DNA of 53,244 nt from Treponema sp. (GCA_031256445.1 JAIRQN010000057.1:1-53244), one strand, 5' to 3'; positions 8,760 through 17,579 are shown, counted from the first letter of the stretch. Notes: generated by a model not told the origin, from the letters alone. Translations and numbers: made by a program.

Positions 8760-9831
8760 GGACTGTTCTCCTGTTCGTTCCCGCTGTTGTGAGTTTGTAA
8801 AGGCGTCTGAGAGTCAGGAGCGTTTACCTTTGATACGCCCCACTTGTTTGTTATATCATGGGCGCTGTGTTTCCATCTGAACCTGTTTTTTTTCACCCAA
8901 TTTCTGCCTTCGGAAAATTCATTCCAGGAAGAAAGGATATCTTCTCCGGATTTGGCGAGAAAAGACGGAAATCTGTAAAGGGGCAAATGAGCATGATCGC
9001 CGCGGAACACAGGGGCTAGATTCTTAAGATAAAAACGCCGGTAACTTTTTTCTATTGTATAATTTTCTGCGGGTATTTCTCCTTCGCATAACAATTTTAA
9101 ATGAAGACTGAGGGAAATCTCCTCTCCCCAAAGATGTGAGCGAAAACCAAAATCCATAAATTGCCAATGAATATTTTTCAGCGTAGCGTCAAACCCTCCC
9201 ATATCCATAAAACGCTTTCGGTCATAAATTCCAATTCCGTCATAGGGATACAGGCTTAACGCGCCTTCTATATTCGGGTCCATTAAAACAGTGCGCATTT
9301 TTCTCCGGTGCGTCATTGGAGCCACAATTGTCGGTAATGCTTCGTAGTGGGAATTCATTATTAAGGGAACAGTACAGAGCCTTTGGAATCCCGGCTTGCT
9401 TTCAATATCATTTATTTCCTGCACAAAAGAGGCTTCTTCCTGACTGACTATCAGTCTTTCCGCCATTCTGCTTGCCGTTCCGCCAGCGATGATCTTCAGA
9501 TCGCAGCGAAGAACAAAAAAAGCGGACTGTCAATTTCTGACGCGCCAAGATTGATCTGTTCGCCGATGCTAAGTTCCTTTTTAGGCAGAACAAAGCGCAC
9601 AAAAGGGTACCTTTCCGAGAGATCCTCAATGTCATAATGCGGCAATGCTGACTCGATGGATATGACATTGTCAAAACCTGTTTTTTCAAGTTCCTGAAAA
9701 AATGATCTTCTATGAAGACCGGAGCTTGTAAGGACAATTGCCGAAATACCGGTAGAGGCGGCGCGTTCTTTTCCTCCGACTGCCGTATAAGGAGTTATTT
9801 TTTCATTAAAAATTGTAGGTATAGTATTCAT
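8756..9831 (-). pseudogene. Glycosyltransferase-like protein, frameshifted in a homopolymer
   Basis: Two open frames fit together as one protein of about 358 residues. The N-terminal part (MNTIPTIFNEKITPYTAVGG...IDSPLF) stops at 9496. The C-terminal part (DLKIIAGGTASRMAERL...GNEQENSP) is open in another frame from before 9500. The frames meet at a run of seven T on the coding strand (A7 at 9515-9521). One extra T would give SPLFFVLRCDLKIIAGG. The sequence, with a central GIYDRKRFMDMGGFDATLKN segment, resembles GT2-type glycosyltransferases. It overlaps spiro-SPASM upstream and SpsF downstream. It could be a pseudogene, a phase-variable gene or an assembly error. Confidence 0.65.
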
Positions 9832-11389
9832 CACAGTTTGCGCATAATCCCATGTCATCTGTTCCGGAATAATTTTTTTTGCATTGTTCCAGATAGCGCG
9901 GTTCTCCGTTTTGCCAGATGCTTTCAAGAGAACCGGTAAAAACATTTCCCAGGATATTGTTTTTTTCTCCTTTTAAAATTGATAAATCTTCTCTGCAAAC
10001 AGGCGCTGTTCCGTCCAGCAGAATCACCATATCACGCATTATATGCCAGCAGGGCTGTCTTGTTAAAGGCGATATATCGGAAGCCTGTCTTTTCTCCAGA
10101 GCGCCGCAGAAATCATCATATTTTTGAATAATAATATTCGATTCGCCGCCGGCCGCGTCTTTCCAGAAGCGGTAGAATTTTTCAGTATCTTCTTCCGAGC
10201 CTGCTGTCCGCACCGCCTGAACATAGCAGTTTTTTGGAAAAAGTGAAAGCAGCTTTTTGGCGCAGTCATTCGCCTCGGCAAATCCCTGTCCCCGCATCTG
10301 CGCGTACCTTGAAGGATCGGTTGTGTCCAGTGAAACAATCCATGAAAGGGGCGTAAGCCGGTTTTTCCTTTTGTTAAGCGAAAAATCGGCGGACATTCCG
10401 GCAATCTTTTCCAGCTCTACGGTTTTCCAGCCGATACCCGATGTTTCAATAATCAAAGACAGTTCGCTCCGGGAAAGAACCGCCTCTATTAGTTTTAATT
10501 TTTCGGGATGAAGGCTTGGTTCGCCCCACAGGGAAAGATCGATGACAGCGTCGCCGCAGAAAGCGGAAATTTTATCAAGAAGCGATTCAAATTTGCCGCT
10601 GTCCATAAAGTCCTTTCGGGCTGTTGGCTCCGTTACTGACGTATATGGACATAAACTGCAATTTTGCGGACAGCCGCCTGACACCTGAATTGGGAAAAAG
10701 CATGGCAGAGTTCGCAGGATTTCAGGATGCATTTGAATTAGCCGCTCAGTCTCGCCGGCGCCGGGAATTTTCCCTCCGGCGGCGCCGATAAAATTTGACA
10801 GCAGCAGCAGGTTGCGTTTTGAATCGGCGCACAGGCTGAGCCTGTGGCAGCGGAGATCGACAGACGAAATTTCGGCTTCAATATCAAACGCGTTAATATC
10901 TTTTTGAATAACTGAAAATAGTATGTCCCTTTCGACAGGTCCGTCGTCCTTTACAATCTTTGCCAAAATGCCGGCGGTTCCGGGCGCGAGCATTTCCGGC
11001 GCGAGTCCGTAAGGCCAGCCGTCCGCGTAGGAATATTCGGCTTTATTCTCAAGATGCCGCCGCACCAGCGCGCCCGCAAGAGCGGGATCAAGGAATGGAC
11101 AGTCGGCAAAGGCAAAATAGACACAGTCAAAACCTGCCTGATGTACGGAAATTCTTTCCAACAGGCTCTGTTTTGTCCAGGATTTTAAGACGGAGTCAGC
11201 TTTTTCTACCTCTACTCCGGTAATTCCGTTTAAATCAATGTCAGCGCAGGTAAAAAGAACTGTTTTTTTTACCCCAGGGAACATTTTTGCCCGTTCAATT
11301 GCCAAAAAAACACTGTTCTTCCCTTCAAAAACCGGCTCAAAAGCTTCGTCAGATAAATTTCCGCTATATAATACTAAAAGAGCATTCAT
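9806..11389 (-). CDS. Spiro-SPASM protein (cytidylyltransferase-like plus radical SAM/SPASM)
   Basis: About 527 residues from MNALLVLYSG; an ATG seven codons upstream (11410) is also possible, and neither has a clear ribosome site. The N-terminal half resembles a CMP-sugar synthetase (VFLAIERAKMFPGV, VYFAFADCPFLDPALA). The middle has a radical SAM CX3CX2C (CPQNCSLC, C247/C251/C254, numbered from the upstream ATG) and LSLWGEPSLH. The end is a SPASM cluster (CWHIMRDM..PVCRED....CKKNYSG...CANCDEYY). This architecture is the spirochaete-specific spiro-SPASM family, whose reaction is unknown. It leads the minus-strand operon with SpsF and SpsG-like genes, which points to modification of a surface or flagellar molecule. 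Confidence 0.85.
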   Translation of the reverse strand: MNALLVLYSGNLSDEAFEPVFEGKNSVFLAIERAKMFPGVKKTVLFTCADIDLNGITGVEVEKADSVLKSWTKQSLLERISVHQAGFDCVYFAFADCPFLDPALAGALVRRHLENKAEYSYADGWPYGLAPEMLAPGTAGILAKIVKDDGPVERDILFSVIQKDINAFDIEAEISSVDLRCHRLSLCADSKRNLLLLSNFIGAAGGKIPGAGETERLIQMHPEILRTLPCFFPIQVSGGCPQNCSLCPYTSVTEPTARKDFMDSGKFESLLDKISAFCGDAVIDLSLWGEPSLHPEKLKLIEAVLSRSELSLIIETSGIGWKTVELEKIAGMSADFSLNKRKNRLTPLSWIVSLDTTDPSRYAQMRGQGFAEANDCAKKLLSLFPKNCYVQAVRTAGSEEDTEKFYRFWKDAAGGESNIIIQKYDDFCGALEKRQASDISPLTRQPCWHIMRDMVILLDGTAPVCREDLSILKGEKNNILGNVFTGSLESIWQNGEPRYLEQCKKNYSGTDDMGLCANCDEYYTYNF

Positions 11390-11423
11390 ACTATTATTGA
11401 ATATCGGCATTTATGGGAAAGCA

Positions 11424-11491
11424 GTGAACAGTTGTGTGAGCCGCGGGAAGCTTCGCTGGTTGTACCGCCGGTAGCTTCGCTGGTTGTTCAC
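11424..11491. repeat. Intergenic palindrome with tandem AGCTTCGCT units
   Basis: GTGAACA (11424-11430) and TGTTCAC (11485-11491) form an outer inverted repeat. Between them a 15-base direct repeat AGCTTCGCTGGTTGT occurs twice (11449-11463 and 11473-11487), each containing a small AGC-TTC-GCT hairpin. It lies between the divergent spiro-SPASM and butyrate kinase genes and may overlap both promoters. The TTC-loop design links it with the other palindromes of the window. Confidence 0.5.
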
Positions 11492-11522
11492 AATTGATTT
11501 ACTTTGCATTACGATTATTTGT

Positions 11523-12971
11523 ATGGAAAAGAAAATTGAACGAGTAGAATTAGTTGTTCTCAATAAGCTAGGCGTCCTGGGCAGGGTAGCCGGGCATATA
11601 CGCCATGAAGGCTGGAATATCAAACGCCTTTCGGTAGATGAAAATGACGGCAGCCAAGATGAAAGCGAAGCCGGTACTTCCAGCGGAACATCATTAATGG
11701 AAATTGATATCGAAGGAACGCATACAAAACTCGCGCAGGTAATGGAACGTATTCTTAACCTTGATTGCGTAAAGAGTATCGCCATGATCCAGAACGGGGA
11801 GAAAGTAGTAAGACAGCGCCCGCAGCAGAGGATAATAAACCCGGCTCCCAGCGAAGAAATCCTGAAAGCGCCGGCAAAAAAAGAAAATACCTTCAGAATT
11901 CTGGCAATTAATCCTGGTTCAACTTCCACAAAATTCGGCCTGTATGATGACGAATTATGCATATTTTCAAAAACCATCCGGCATGACGCCTCTGTTCTGG
12001 CGGGCTGCGGTTCAATATTGAATCAAAAGGGTCTGCGAAGGGACTGCATCATGAAAAGCCTTGAAGAATGCGGCGCTGAAATCGGGTCGATTGACGCGAT
12101 TGCCGGCAGAGGCGGTCTTTTAAAACCGCTGGAAAGCGGCGTTTACGCAATAAACGAAAAAATGCTGGAGGACCTTCACAGCGCGACAGCCGCGGTTCAC
12201 GCTTCGGCGTTAGGTGCAATAATAGCGTCGGAAATCGCCGCCGCTCTTGAGCGCAGGGAGCGGCCGGTAAAAGCCTATGTTGTGGATCCGATTGTTGTAG
12301 ACGAAATGGATCGTAACGCGAAACTGACCGGCATTCCCGGCATTGAGCGTTCCAGCGTTTTCCACGCATTAAACCAGAAAGCGATAGCGAAGCGTCTTGC
12401 CGCGCGGATGGACAAGCCTTATGAAAACGCAAGATTCATTGTAGCGCATCTTGGCGGCGGCATTACTGTAGGAGCGCACAGATACGGCAGGGTAATTGAC
12501 GTTAATGACGCTCTTGCCGGAGAGGGACCTTTTACCCCGGAGCGCACAGGCGCGGTTCCGCTGGTTCCTGTTATCAATATGTGTTTTTCCGGCGAGTACA
12601 CCCGCGAAGAGATGATGGAAAAAGTAAATAAAAACGGCGGAATGAAAGCTTACCTTGGCACAAGCGAGGTAATTGACGCGCTTAAAATGATCAATGACGG
12701 AGATGAATTTGCCGCCCTTGTTCTGGACTCCATGGCCTATCAGGTGTCAAAGGAGATAGGCGCTATGGCCGCTGTCCTTGAAGGCGTTATAGACGCAATT
12801 ATTCTTACAGGCGGTCTTGCCTATTCAAACCGCTTTACAGGCGCCATAAAGCAGCGCGTGGATAAACTCGCGCCGGTTCATGTATTCCCCGGCGAAGATG
12901 AAATGCTCGCGCTTGCAAGCGGCGTCCTTCGCGTCCTTCGCGGCACAGAGAACCCCGCGCATTATGGCTAG
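11523..12971 (+). CDS. buk: Butyrate kinase with N-terminal ACT domain
   Basis: I start at MEKKIERVEL; a 13-codon longer frame lacks a ribosome site. Residues 1-95 form an ACT domain like the acetolactate synthase regulatory subunit (VVLNKLGVLGRVAGHIRHEG). Residues 120-482 are a butyrate/acetate kinase of the ASKHA fold, with AINPGSTSTKFGLYDD, VAHLGGGITVGAH, NDALAGEGPFTPERTG and ILTGGLAYS. Butyrate kinase converts butyryl-phosphate plus ADP to butyrate plus ATP, or works on branched-chain acids. No phosphotransbutyrylase gene is adjacent. The ACT fusion suggests allosteric control by an amino acid such as valine or isoleucine, which is inference. It converges on the phosphoesterase with a four-base overlap. 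Confidence 0.9.
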   Translation: MEKKIERVELVVLNKLGVLGRVAGHIRHEGWNIKRLSVDENDGSQDESEAGTSSGTSLMEIDIEGTHTKLAQVMERILNLDCVKSIAMIQNGEKVVRQRPQQRIINPAPSEEILKAPAKKENTFRILAINPGSTSTKFGLYDDELCIFSKTIRHDASVLAGCGSILNQKGLRRDCIMKSLEECGAEIGSIDAIAGRGGLLKPLESGVYAINEKMLEDLHSATAAVHASALGAIIASEIAAALERRERPVKAYVVDPIVVDEMDRNAKLTGIPGIERSSVFHALNQKAIAKRLAARMDKPYENARFIVAHLGGGITVGAHRYGRVIDVNDALAGEGPFTPERTGAVPLVPVINMCFSGEYTREEMMEKVNKNGGMKAYLGTSEVIDALKMINDGDEFAALVLDSMAYQVSKEIGAMAAVLEGVIDAIILTGGLAYSNRFTGAIKQRVDKLAPVHVFPGEDEMLALASGVLRVLRGTENPAHYG

Positions 12972-14011
12972 TGTCCCTGATTATTTCCCAACAACTTAAT
13001 CTTCGCGGATATGTAGTCTAATTTATTATGATTTAAAACCGCGCGGCGGTAAGGAGTTTCAGGAAGGGATTCAATACAGTAATCGCCGCGTTTAATAAAT
13101 TTTTTGCTTTTGCCTTCCGTGAACCAGTATACAAGCGCGATTTCTTCGCCGGTCATTTCAATGGCTGTTATTCCTTTTTTGCCCAGGGCGCTGCCTGAAT
13201 TGAAAAGGCAGGGGACAGGCAGCTCGTCTCCGTAAAGGCTCTGGCGCAGAACATCGCGGCGTTCTTTTTTTTTCAGTTTACCAAGTTCACTGCGAAGGGC
13301 AGTGACCTCTTCTTCAATGCGCCTGCGGTCATCACCTGACGATGTAGGGTAGCCGCGGCACAGTCTTTCAACCTCAAACTTGATGTAGTCAAAGCGGCCC
13401 AAAGATTCAAATAAAGGCCTGTGCGTATGGCCAATAATTGACAGGCAATGGTTTTTAATGGAAAAAGCGTATGCTTTTTTTTCTATATGAAATCTTTTGT
13501 GCGGACTGCGCGAATCGGCTATGTTCCTGATGCCGGCCGGCCCTAAAAAATACCTGACCATAAAACGGAAGAATTTGTTAAACCTCATGTAAATTGACGA
13601 CCATTGATGCCCATGATATACAAAAGCTTTTACAATGCCTGTTTCTATTTTTATTATATTGAACAGAGGGTACGGATAATATTTTTTGGAAAGAAGCAGC
13701 TCATCATGATTGCCGGCAATTTTATAGAGCCGCTTTTCCTCCGCGAAAAGGTTAAAAACCCGGTAAATGCCGGGCCATTTTTCGTGAATTTGATCCAATG
13801 AGTACTTATAAAGTTCTTCAATGTCGCCGTTAAGCACAAGAATCCAGCCGTTTTTAAAATAATACTCTTCCAGCAGGCAGGTTACCATGGCTCCGTTATG
13901 GTTAAGATCGTCTCTTGGGCCAGTTCCCATGTGGAGATCGCTTATAATAATGATTTTTCCGCCGTTTGAGATATCAACAACCGCGTCTTCAGGGAAATCA
14001 CCGGTTTCCAT
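12968..14011 (-). CDS. Calcineurin-like metallophosphoesterase
   Basis: All metal-binding motifs of the family are present in order: SDLHMG, NGDIEE, AGNHDE, YHGHQW and IGHTHRP. They predict a binuclear-metal phosphoesterase, cytoplasmic since no signal is seen. The C-terminal part carries a charged helical segment (RRRIEEEVTALRSELGKLKKKE). The frame is open to an ATG at 14038, but that ATG directly abuts the 3' end of the tRNA gene, so I prefer METGDFPEDA at 14011. The substrate cannot be named. Proteins of this layout are related to UDP-diacylglucosamine hydrolases, but the lipid A pathway is not otherwise seen here. Confidence 0.8.
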   Translation of the reverse strand: METGDFPEDAVVDISNGGKIIIISDLHMGTGPRDDLNHNGAMVTCLLEEYYFKNGWILVLNGDIEELYKYSLDQIHEKWPGIYRVFNLFAEEKRLYKIAGNHDELLLSKKYYPYPLFNIIKIETGIVKAFVYHGHQWSSIYMRFNKFFRFMVRYFLGPAGIRNIADSRSPHKRFHIEKKAYAFSIKNHCLSIIGHTHRPLFESLGRFDYIKFEVERLCRGYPTSSGDDRRRIEEEVTALRSELGKLKKKERRDVLRQSLYGDELPVPCLFNSGSALGKKGITAIEMTGEEIALVYWFTEGKSKKFIKRGDYCIESLPETPYRRAVLNHNKLDYISAKIKLLGNNQGH

Positions 14012-14038
14012 GCGGTCTAATAAGAATGAATCCGGCAT

Positions 14039-14112
14039 TGGGCCATCAAGGACTTGAACCTCGGACCAAGAGATTATGAGTCTCCTGCTCTAACCAACTG
14101 AGCTAATGACCC
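14039..14112 (-). tRNA. tRNA with CAU anticodon (Met elongator or Ile2)
   Basis: On the minus strand a complete cloverleaf folds: acceptor GGGTCAT/ATGGCCC with discriminator A, D stem GCTC/GAGC, anticodon stem GGAGA/TCTCT with loop CTCATAA, and T arm CGAGG-TTCAAGT-CCTTG. CCA is not encoded. The anticodon CAU leaves methionine or lysidine-modified isoleucine open. It lies immediately upstream of the phosphoesterase gene on the same strand. Confidence 0.9.
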
Positions 14113-14160
14113 CGACTTGTCACTTTAGTATATTTCTTATATCAAAGGGCGTGAAAAATG

Positions 14161-16002
14161 TCAATAGGACGCGGATTTACCGGCTGTGAATAAATGTTTC
14201 TGAAGTTTCCTGATCAGTTCCGATATTTCAACTGGTTTTCCGATATGGTCATTCATGCCTGCAGCAATGCATTTTTCTATGTCTTCCCTGAACACATTGG
14301 CTGTCATTGCAATTATCGGCACCTGTCTGCGCTGCGCGGAAGACGCGTAAAGTTCCGCTTCAAATTCGCGTATTTTTTTTGTTGCCTGGAAACCGTCCAT
14401 TTCGGGCATGTGAATATCCGAAAGTATTAAATCGTATTTTTGATAATCAGCGCGGAACATCCGCACAGCGTCCAGCCCGTCTTTTGCGTAATCAATCGCA
14501 ATGCAGGTATCTTCCAGTAACAATTGAATAATTTCCCTGTTGATTTCGATATCTTCCGCTACAAGAATAACCTTGCCGTAAAAAATATTGTCAAGATCGT
14601 TAAAGTCCACTTTCTTTTTTGCGTTTATTTCTTCTTTTAACCGTTTTCCCTCTTCCAGCGGAAGATCAATCGTAAAAACTGCGCCTTTGCCGTATTCGGA
14701 CTCAAGCGAAATGCTGCCTCCCATCTGCTCTATAATATTCTTTGAAATGGCGAGGCCGAGTCCCGTGCCCCCGAAACGGCGCGTTATGCTTGAGTCCGCC
14801 TGATTGAACGGGCTGAAGAGGTGATTTTTCTGATCTTCTTTTATGCCAATTCCGGTATCTTTAATCCGGAAACGAATAATCGGCGGCGTGTCCGTTACCT
14901 GCACATCAAAATTGATTATTCCGTTTTCCGGAGTGAATTTTACCGCGTTGGAAAGGATATTAATCAGCACCTGGATAAGCCTTTGTTCATCGGCGATTAC
15001 GCAGAACGGCAGATTGGGAGCCGGATTAAAAACGAACTCCTGGCATTTTTCATTTATTCTGAATTCAATCATGCTTTTCACATGCTTGAGCATTTTTAAC
15101 AATTCAAATTCTACAGGCGACAGTTCGAATTTTCCGGCTTCAATTTTTCCCATGTCCAGAATATCATTGATAATTCCAAGCAGGTGAAGCGAGGCTTCGC
15201 TAATCCTGGAAAGGCAGTATTTTACCCGCGACTGATCGTCGGAATTCTTGGCGATTGTCGCCATTCCGATTATTGCGTTCATTGGAGTGCGCATTTCGTG
15301 GCTCATTCTGGAAACAAAATTTGTTTTAGCCCTGTCAGAAGACTGCGCCTGCTCTTTTGCCTCGATCAGCGCTTTTTCCGCTTCCGCTTTTACAAGAAGG
15401 CTTACCATTGCTCCCGCTGTCAGTATCATTCCTCTGGCGTCTTTTTTTTTCCATTCCGTTTCGTCACTGTGACGCCCGATTGTCATTATTCCCCAAATGT
15501 TTCCCGCGATAATGATTGGCACAAAAATGCATGATCTTAAACCGTCAAGGGCGAGCTCTTTTATAAGTTTTGATTGTAAATCCAGTTTATTGCAGATAAG
15601 GTATACGTCGCCTTTTATCATAAAAGTTTCATACAGAATGCTTTCCTTTGAAAAATTTATTTTGGCGCGCGGGAACGGTTTTAGTTTGGGATCGCTCCAT
15701 TCATGCTCGATAATCAGTGTGTTGTCTTCCCTGTTAAACCGCGCAAGAGAGGCGTGTCCTGCCTGCATGGATAATGCGATCATCATAAGGGCATTGCGTA
15801 TTAAAACGCCCGTTTCATAATTAGTGCCTATATTCTGCGTAAGCGCGGTCAGAAGTTCATAATGGAGCTGCCTTCTTTGCAGCGCGGCGTTTTCATTGCG
15901 CAGGGGGATAATTGCTGTACGGTAACGCCAAAACAGGAAGGAAAACGCCCCCGCGGCTGTTGCCGCAAAAGAGCAAAAAACCGTTAATAAAATATTGTTC
16001 AA
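14161..16002 (-). CDS. Hybrid sensor histidine kinase (TM-GAF-HisKA-HATPase-REC)
   Basis: 613 residues: one N-terminal membrane segment (4-24), a GAF-like sensor (about 45-205), a short coiled coil, a HisKA dimer with phospho-acceptor His235 in MSHEMRTPMNAIIG, an HATPase domain (ILSNAVKFTPENG, DTGIGI, GGTGLGLAISKNI), and a receiver with the phospho-acceptor Asp in LILSDIHMPEMDG near 527. It ends VPIIAMTANVF...HIGKPV. No output regulator is adjacent, so phosphate presumably passes to an HPt protein or regulator elsewhere. It is divergent from the Mla operon. The signal sensed is unknown. Confidence 0.9.
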   Translation of the reverse strand: MNNILLTVFCSFAATAAGAFSFLFWRYRTAIIPLRNENAALQRRQLHYELLTALTQNIGTNYETGVLIRNALMMIALSMQAGHASLARFNREDNTLIIEHEWSDPKLKPFPRAKINFSKESILYETFMIKGDVYLICNKLDLQSKLIKELALDGLRSCIFVPIIIAGNIWGIMTIGRHSDETEWKKKDARGMILTAGAMVSLLVKAEAEKALIEAKEQAQSSDRAKTNFVSRMSHEMRTPMNAIIGMATIAKNSDDQSRVKYCLSRISEASLHLLGIINDILDMGKIEAGKFELSPVEFELLKMLKHVKSMIEFRINEKCQEFVFNPAPNLPFCVIADEQRLIQVLINILSNAVKFTPENGIINFDVQVTDTPPIIRFRIKDTGIGIKEDQKNHLFSPFNQADSSITRRFGGTGLGLAISKNIIEQMGGSISLESEYGKGAVFTIDLPLEEGKRLKEEINAKKKVDFNDLDNIFYGKVILVAEDIEINREIIQLLLEDTCIAIDYAKDGLDAVRMFRADYQKYDLILSDIHMPEMDGFQATKKIREFEAELYASSAQRRQVPIIAMTANVFREDIEKCIAAGMNDHIGKPVEISELIRKLQKHLFTAGKSASY

Positions 16003-16061
16003 TATAATTCTCCCAATAAGTTATACGAACATAAACTATACCAAATTTACCGTGAATTGTA

Positions 16062-16067
16062 TATAAT
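16062..16067 (+). promoter_or_regulatory. TATAAT box eight bases before the mlaE start
   Basis: A perfect TATAAT lies at 16062-16067 and the first ATG of the permease at 16075. No Shine-Dalgarno is present and no clear -35 is seen. If this is the -10 box, the transcript would begin at or next to the start codon, giving a leaderless mRNA. It could also be chance in an AT-rich spacer. Confidence 0.35.
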
Positions 16068-16074
16068 TTAATTA

Positions 16075-16845
16075 ATGTGGAATCCGCTCGCAAAAATAAA
16101 GGCAGTTCTTTATAACCTTGGTTTTTTCGCAAAAACGCTGAAAGGAGTCGGGTATTTTATCAAACATTCCCAGGCTTCATTCAAAATTCTGGTAATGCAG
16201 ATACTTTTTACCTTTGTTCACGCGCTGGGAATATCAACTCTGCTCGCTTTGGCAATCGGCGCGGCTGTAAATATCATCGGCACCCCCATGTTAGTTCAAT
16301 TTTCCCAGGAACAATTGATTTATTCCATCCTAATCACCATTATTTTAAGGGAACTGGGGCCTCTTCTGACTGCTTTTATAGTTATTGCCCGTTCGGCAAC
16401 GGCTATTGCCACTGAAATCGCCGGAATGGTCATTTCCCATGAGGTGGAAGCCTATATTTCAGTCGGAGTTGACCCGATTGAACACCTTGCGGTTCCAAGA
16501 TTCCTTGGAGTCACCGCTTCTCTTGTCCTTTTAAACATATATTTTTCCGTTTTCGGACTTGCCGGTTCATATATGGTTGCCCAATTTTTCAGTTCAATGC
16601 CAATGGATTACTATTTTGGCAATCTTCTTCAGCATTTGAATCTCCGGGACGTGATGCTTTCCCTGATAAAAAGCGTTTCTTTTGGCGCGATCATTTCCAT
16701 CGGCGCGGTTATTGAAGGTTTTTCTGTTGAAAGGGCCAGTACAGAGGTTCCGGTCGCCGGTCTCAGGGCGGTCAGCAGCGCTTTTGCCCTCTGTATAGTT
16801 GTTAATGTGCTGTTATCGGCGTTGTATTACATTGTGATGGTATAA
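16075..16845 (+). CDS. mlaE: MlaE-family lipid ABC transporter permease
   Basis: The 256-residue protein is a DUF140/MlaE permease: several hydrophobic segments and the family core LRELGPLLTAFIVIARSATAIATEIAGMVISHEVEAY, here cited only in part as ELGPLLTAFIV and GVDPIEHLAVPR. MlaE with MlaF and MlaD moves phospholipid between inner and outer membrane. It overlaps mlaF by one base (TAATG), and mlaD follows, so the three form one operon with a TPR lipoprotein. mlaB and mlaC homologues are not seen nearby. Start by position; no ribosome site is visible. Confidence 0.9.
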   Translation: MWNPLAKIKAVLYNLGFFAKTLKGVGYFIKHSQASFKILVMQILFTFVHALGISTLLALAIGAAVNIIGTPMLVQFSQEQLIYSILITIILRELGPLLTAFIVIARSATAIATEIAGMVISHEVEAYISVGVDPIEHLAVPRFLGVTASLVLLNIYFSVFGLAGSYMVAQFFSSMPMDYYFGNLLQHLNLRDVMLSLIKSVSFGAIISIGAVIEGFSVERASTEVPVAGLRAVSSAFALCIVVNVLLSALYYIVMV

Positions 16846-17579
16846 TGATAAACATAATTGAATTGAAAAATGTTAGTTTCTCCGCCCAGGACAGGAACGT
16901 GATACAGAGCGTGTCCGCTTCATTCAATACGGGAAAAACAACCGCTCTTGTCGGACCTTCCGGCAGCGGAAAAAGCACCGTACTGAAACTTGCCGGAGGG
17001 CTTTTAGTCCCTACCGAAGGAGAGGTATTATATAGGGGCAATAATGTAGCTTTAATGAACAGAAATGAAAATCTTCAATTCCGGTGCGATAGCGCGTTTG
17101 TTTTTCAGGATTCGGCGCTTTGGGCCAACCAGAATTTGGATCAGATACTGGAGCTTCCCTTAAAGATACATTTTCCTGAAATGAAGAAAAAGGACCGCGC
17201 TCAAAAGATAAAATCTTTAACTGAGCTTGTCGGCTATAAAAAGGAGCTGAATATCAGGCCGTCCCGCCTTTCAATGGGGGAGCAAAAACTTATCGGTTTT
17301 GCGCGGGCATTATTGTGCAGTCCAACGCTTCTTTACCTGGATGAGTGGGTAGAATCGCTGGATGAAAACGCCGCCGACAGGCTTATAGGCATTGTGAAGA
17401 AAATGCAAAAGGACGGCGTTACAGTGCTGTTTGTATGCCATGATATGCGCATAATAAAGATTTTGGCCGATTATATAATGATAATTATTGACGGTCAAAT
17501 AGTCATACATGATACAAAAGAAAATATAATGAATGATACTGAATTGAGTAATTATTTGAAAACGGGGTTGGCATTATGA
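16845..17579 (+). CDS. mlaF: MlaF-family lipid ABC transporter ATPase
   Basis: 244 residues with Walker A GPSGSGKST, a Q-loop FVFQDSALW, the signature LSMGEQKL, Walker B LLYLDEW and the H-switch VLFVCHDMR. It energises the MlaE permease. Two departures are visible: the usual Walker B DEP reads DEW, and the signature reads LSMGE rather than LSGGM. Both residues commonly vary in divergent Mla systems, so it is probably active. It overlaps mlaD by four bases (ATGA), a sign of coupled translation. Confidence 0.88.
   Translation: MINIIELKNVSFSAQDRNVIQSVSASFNTGKTTALVGPSGSGKSTVLKLAGGLLVPTEGEVLYRGNNVALMNRNENLQFRCDSAFVFQDSALWANQNLDQILELPLKIHFPEMKKKDRAQKIKSLTELVGYKKELNIRPSRLSMGEQKLIGFARALLCSPTLLYLDEWVESLDENAADRLIGIVKKMQKDGVTVLFVCHDMRIIKILADYIMIIIDGQIVIHDTKENIMNDTELSNYLKTGLAL

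Noticed and set aside
11411-11977. 188-codon minus-strand ORF
   Set aside because: It lies antisense to the ACT-butyrate kinase gene, whose motifs are strong, and its translation has no recognisable features.
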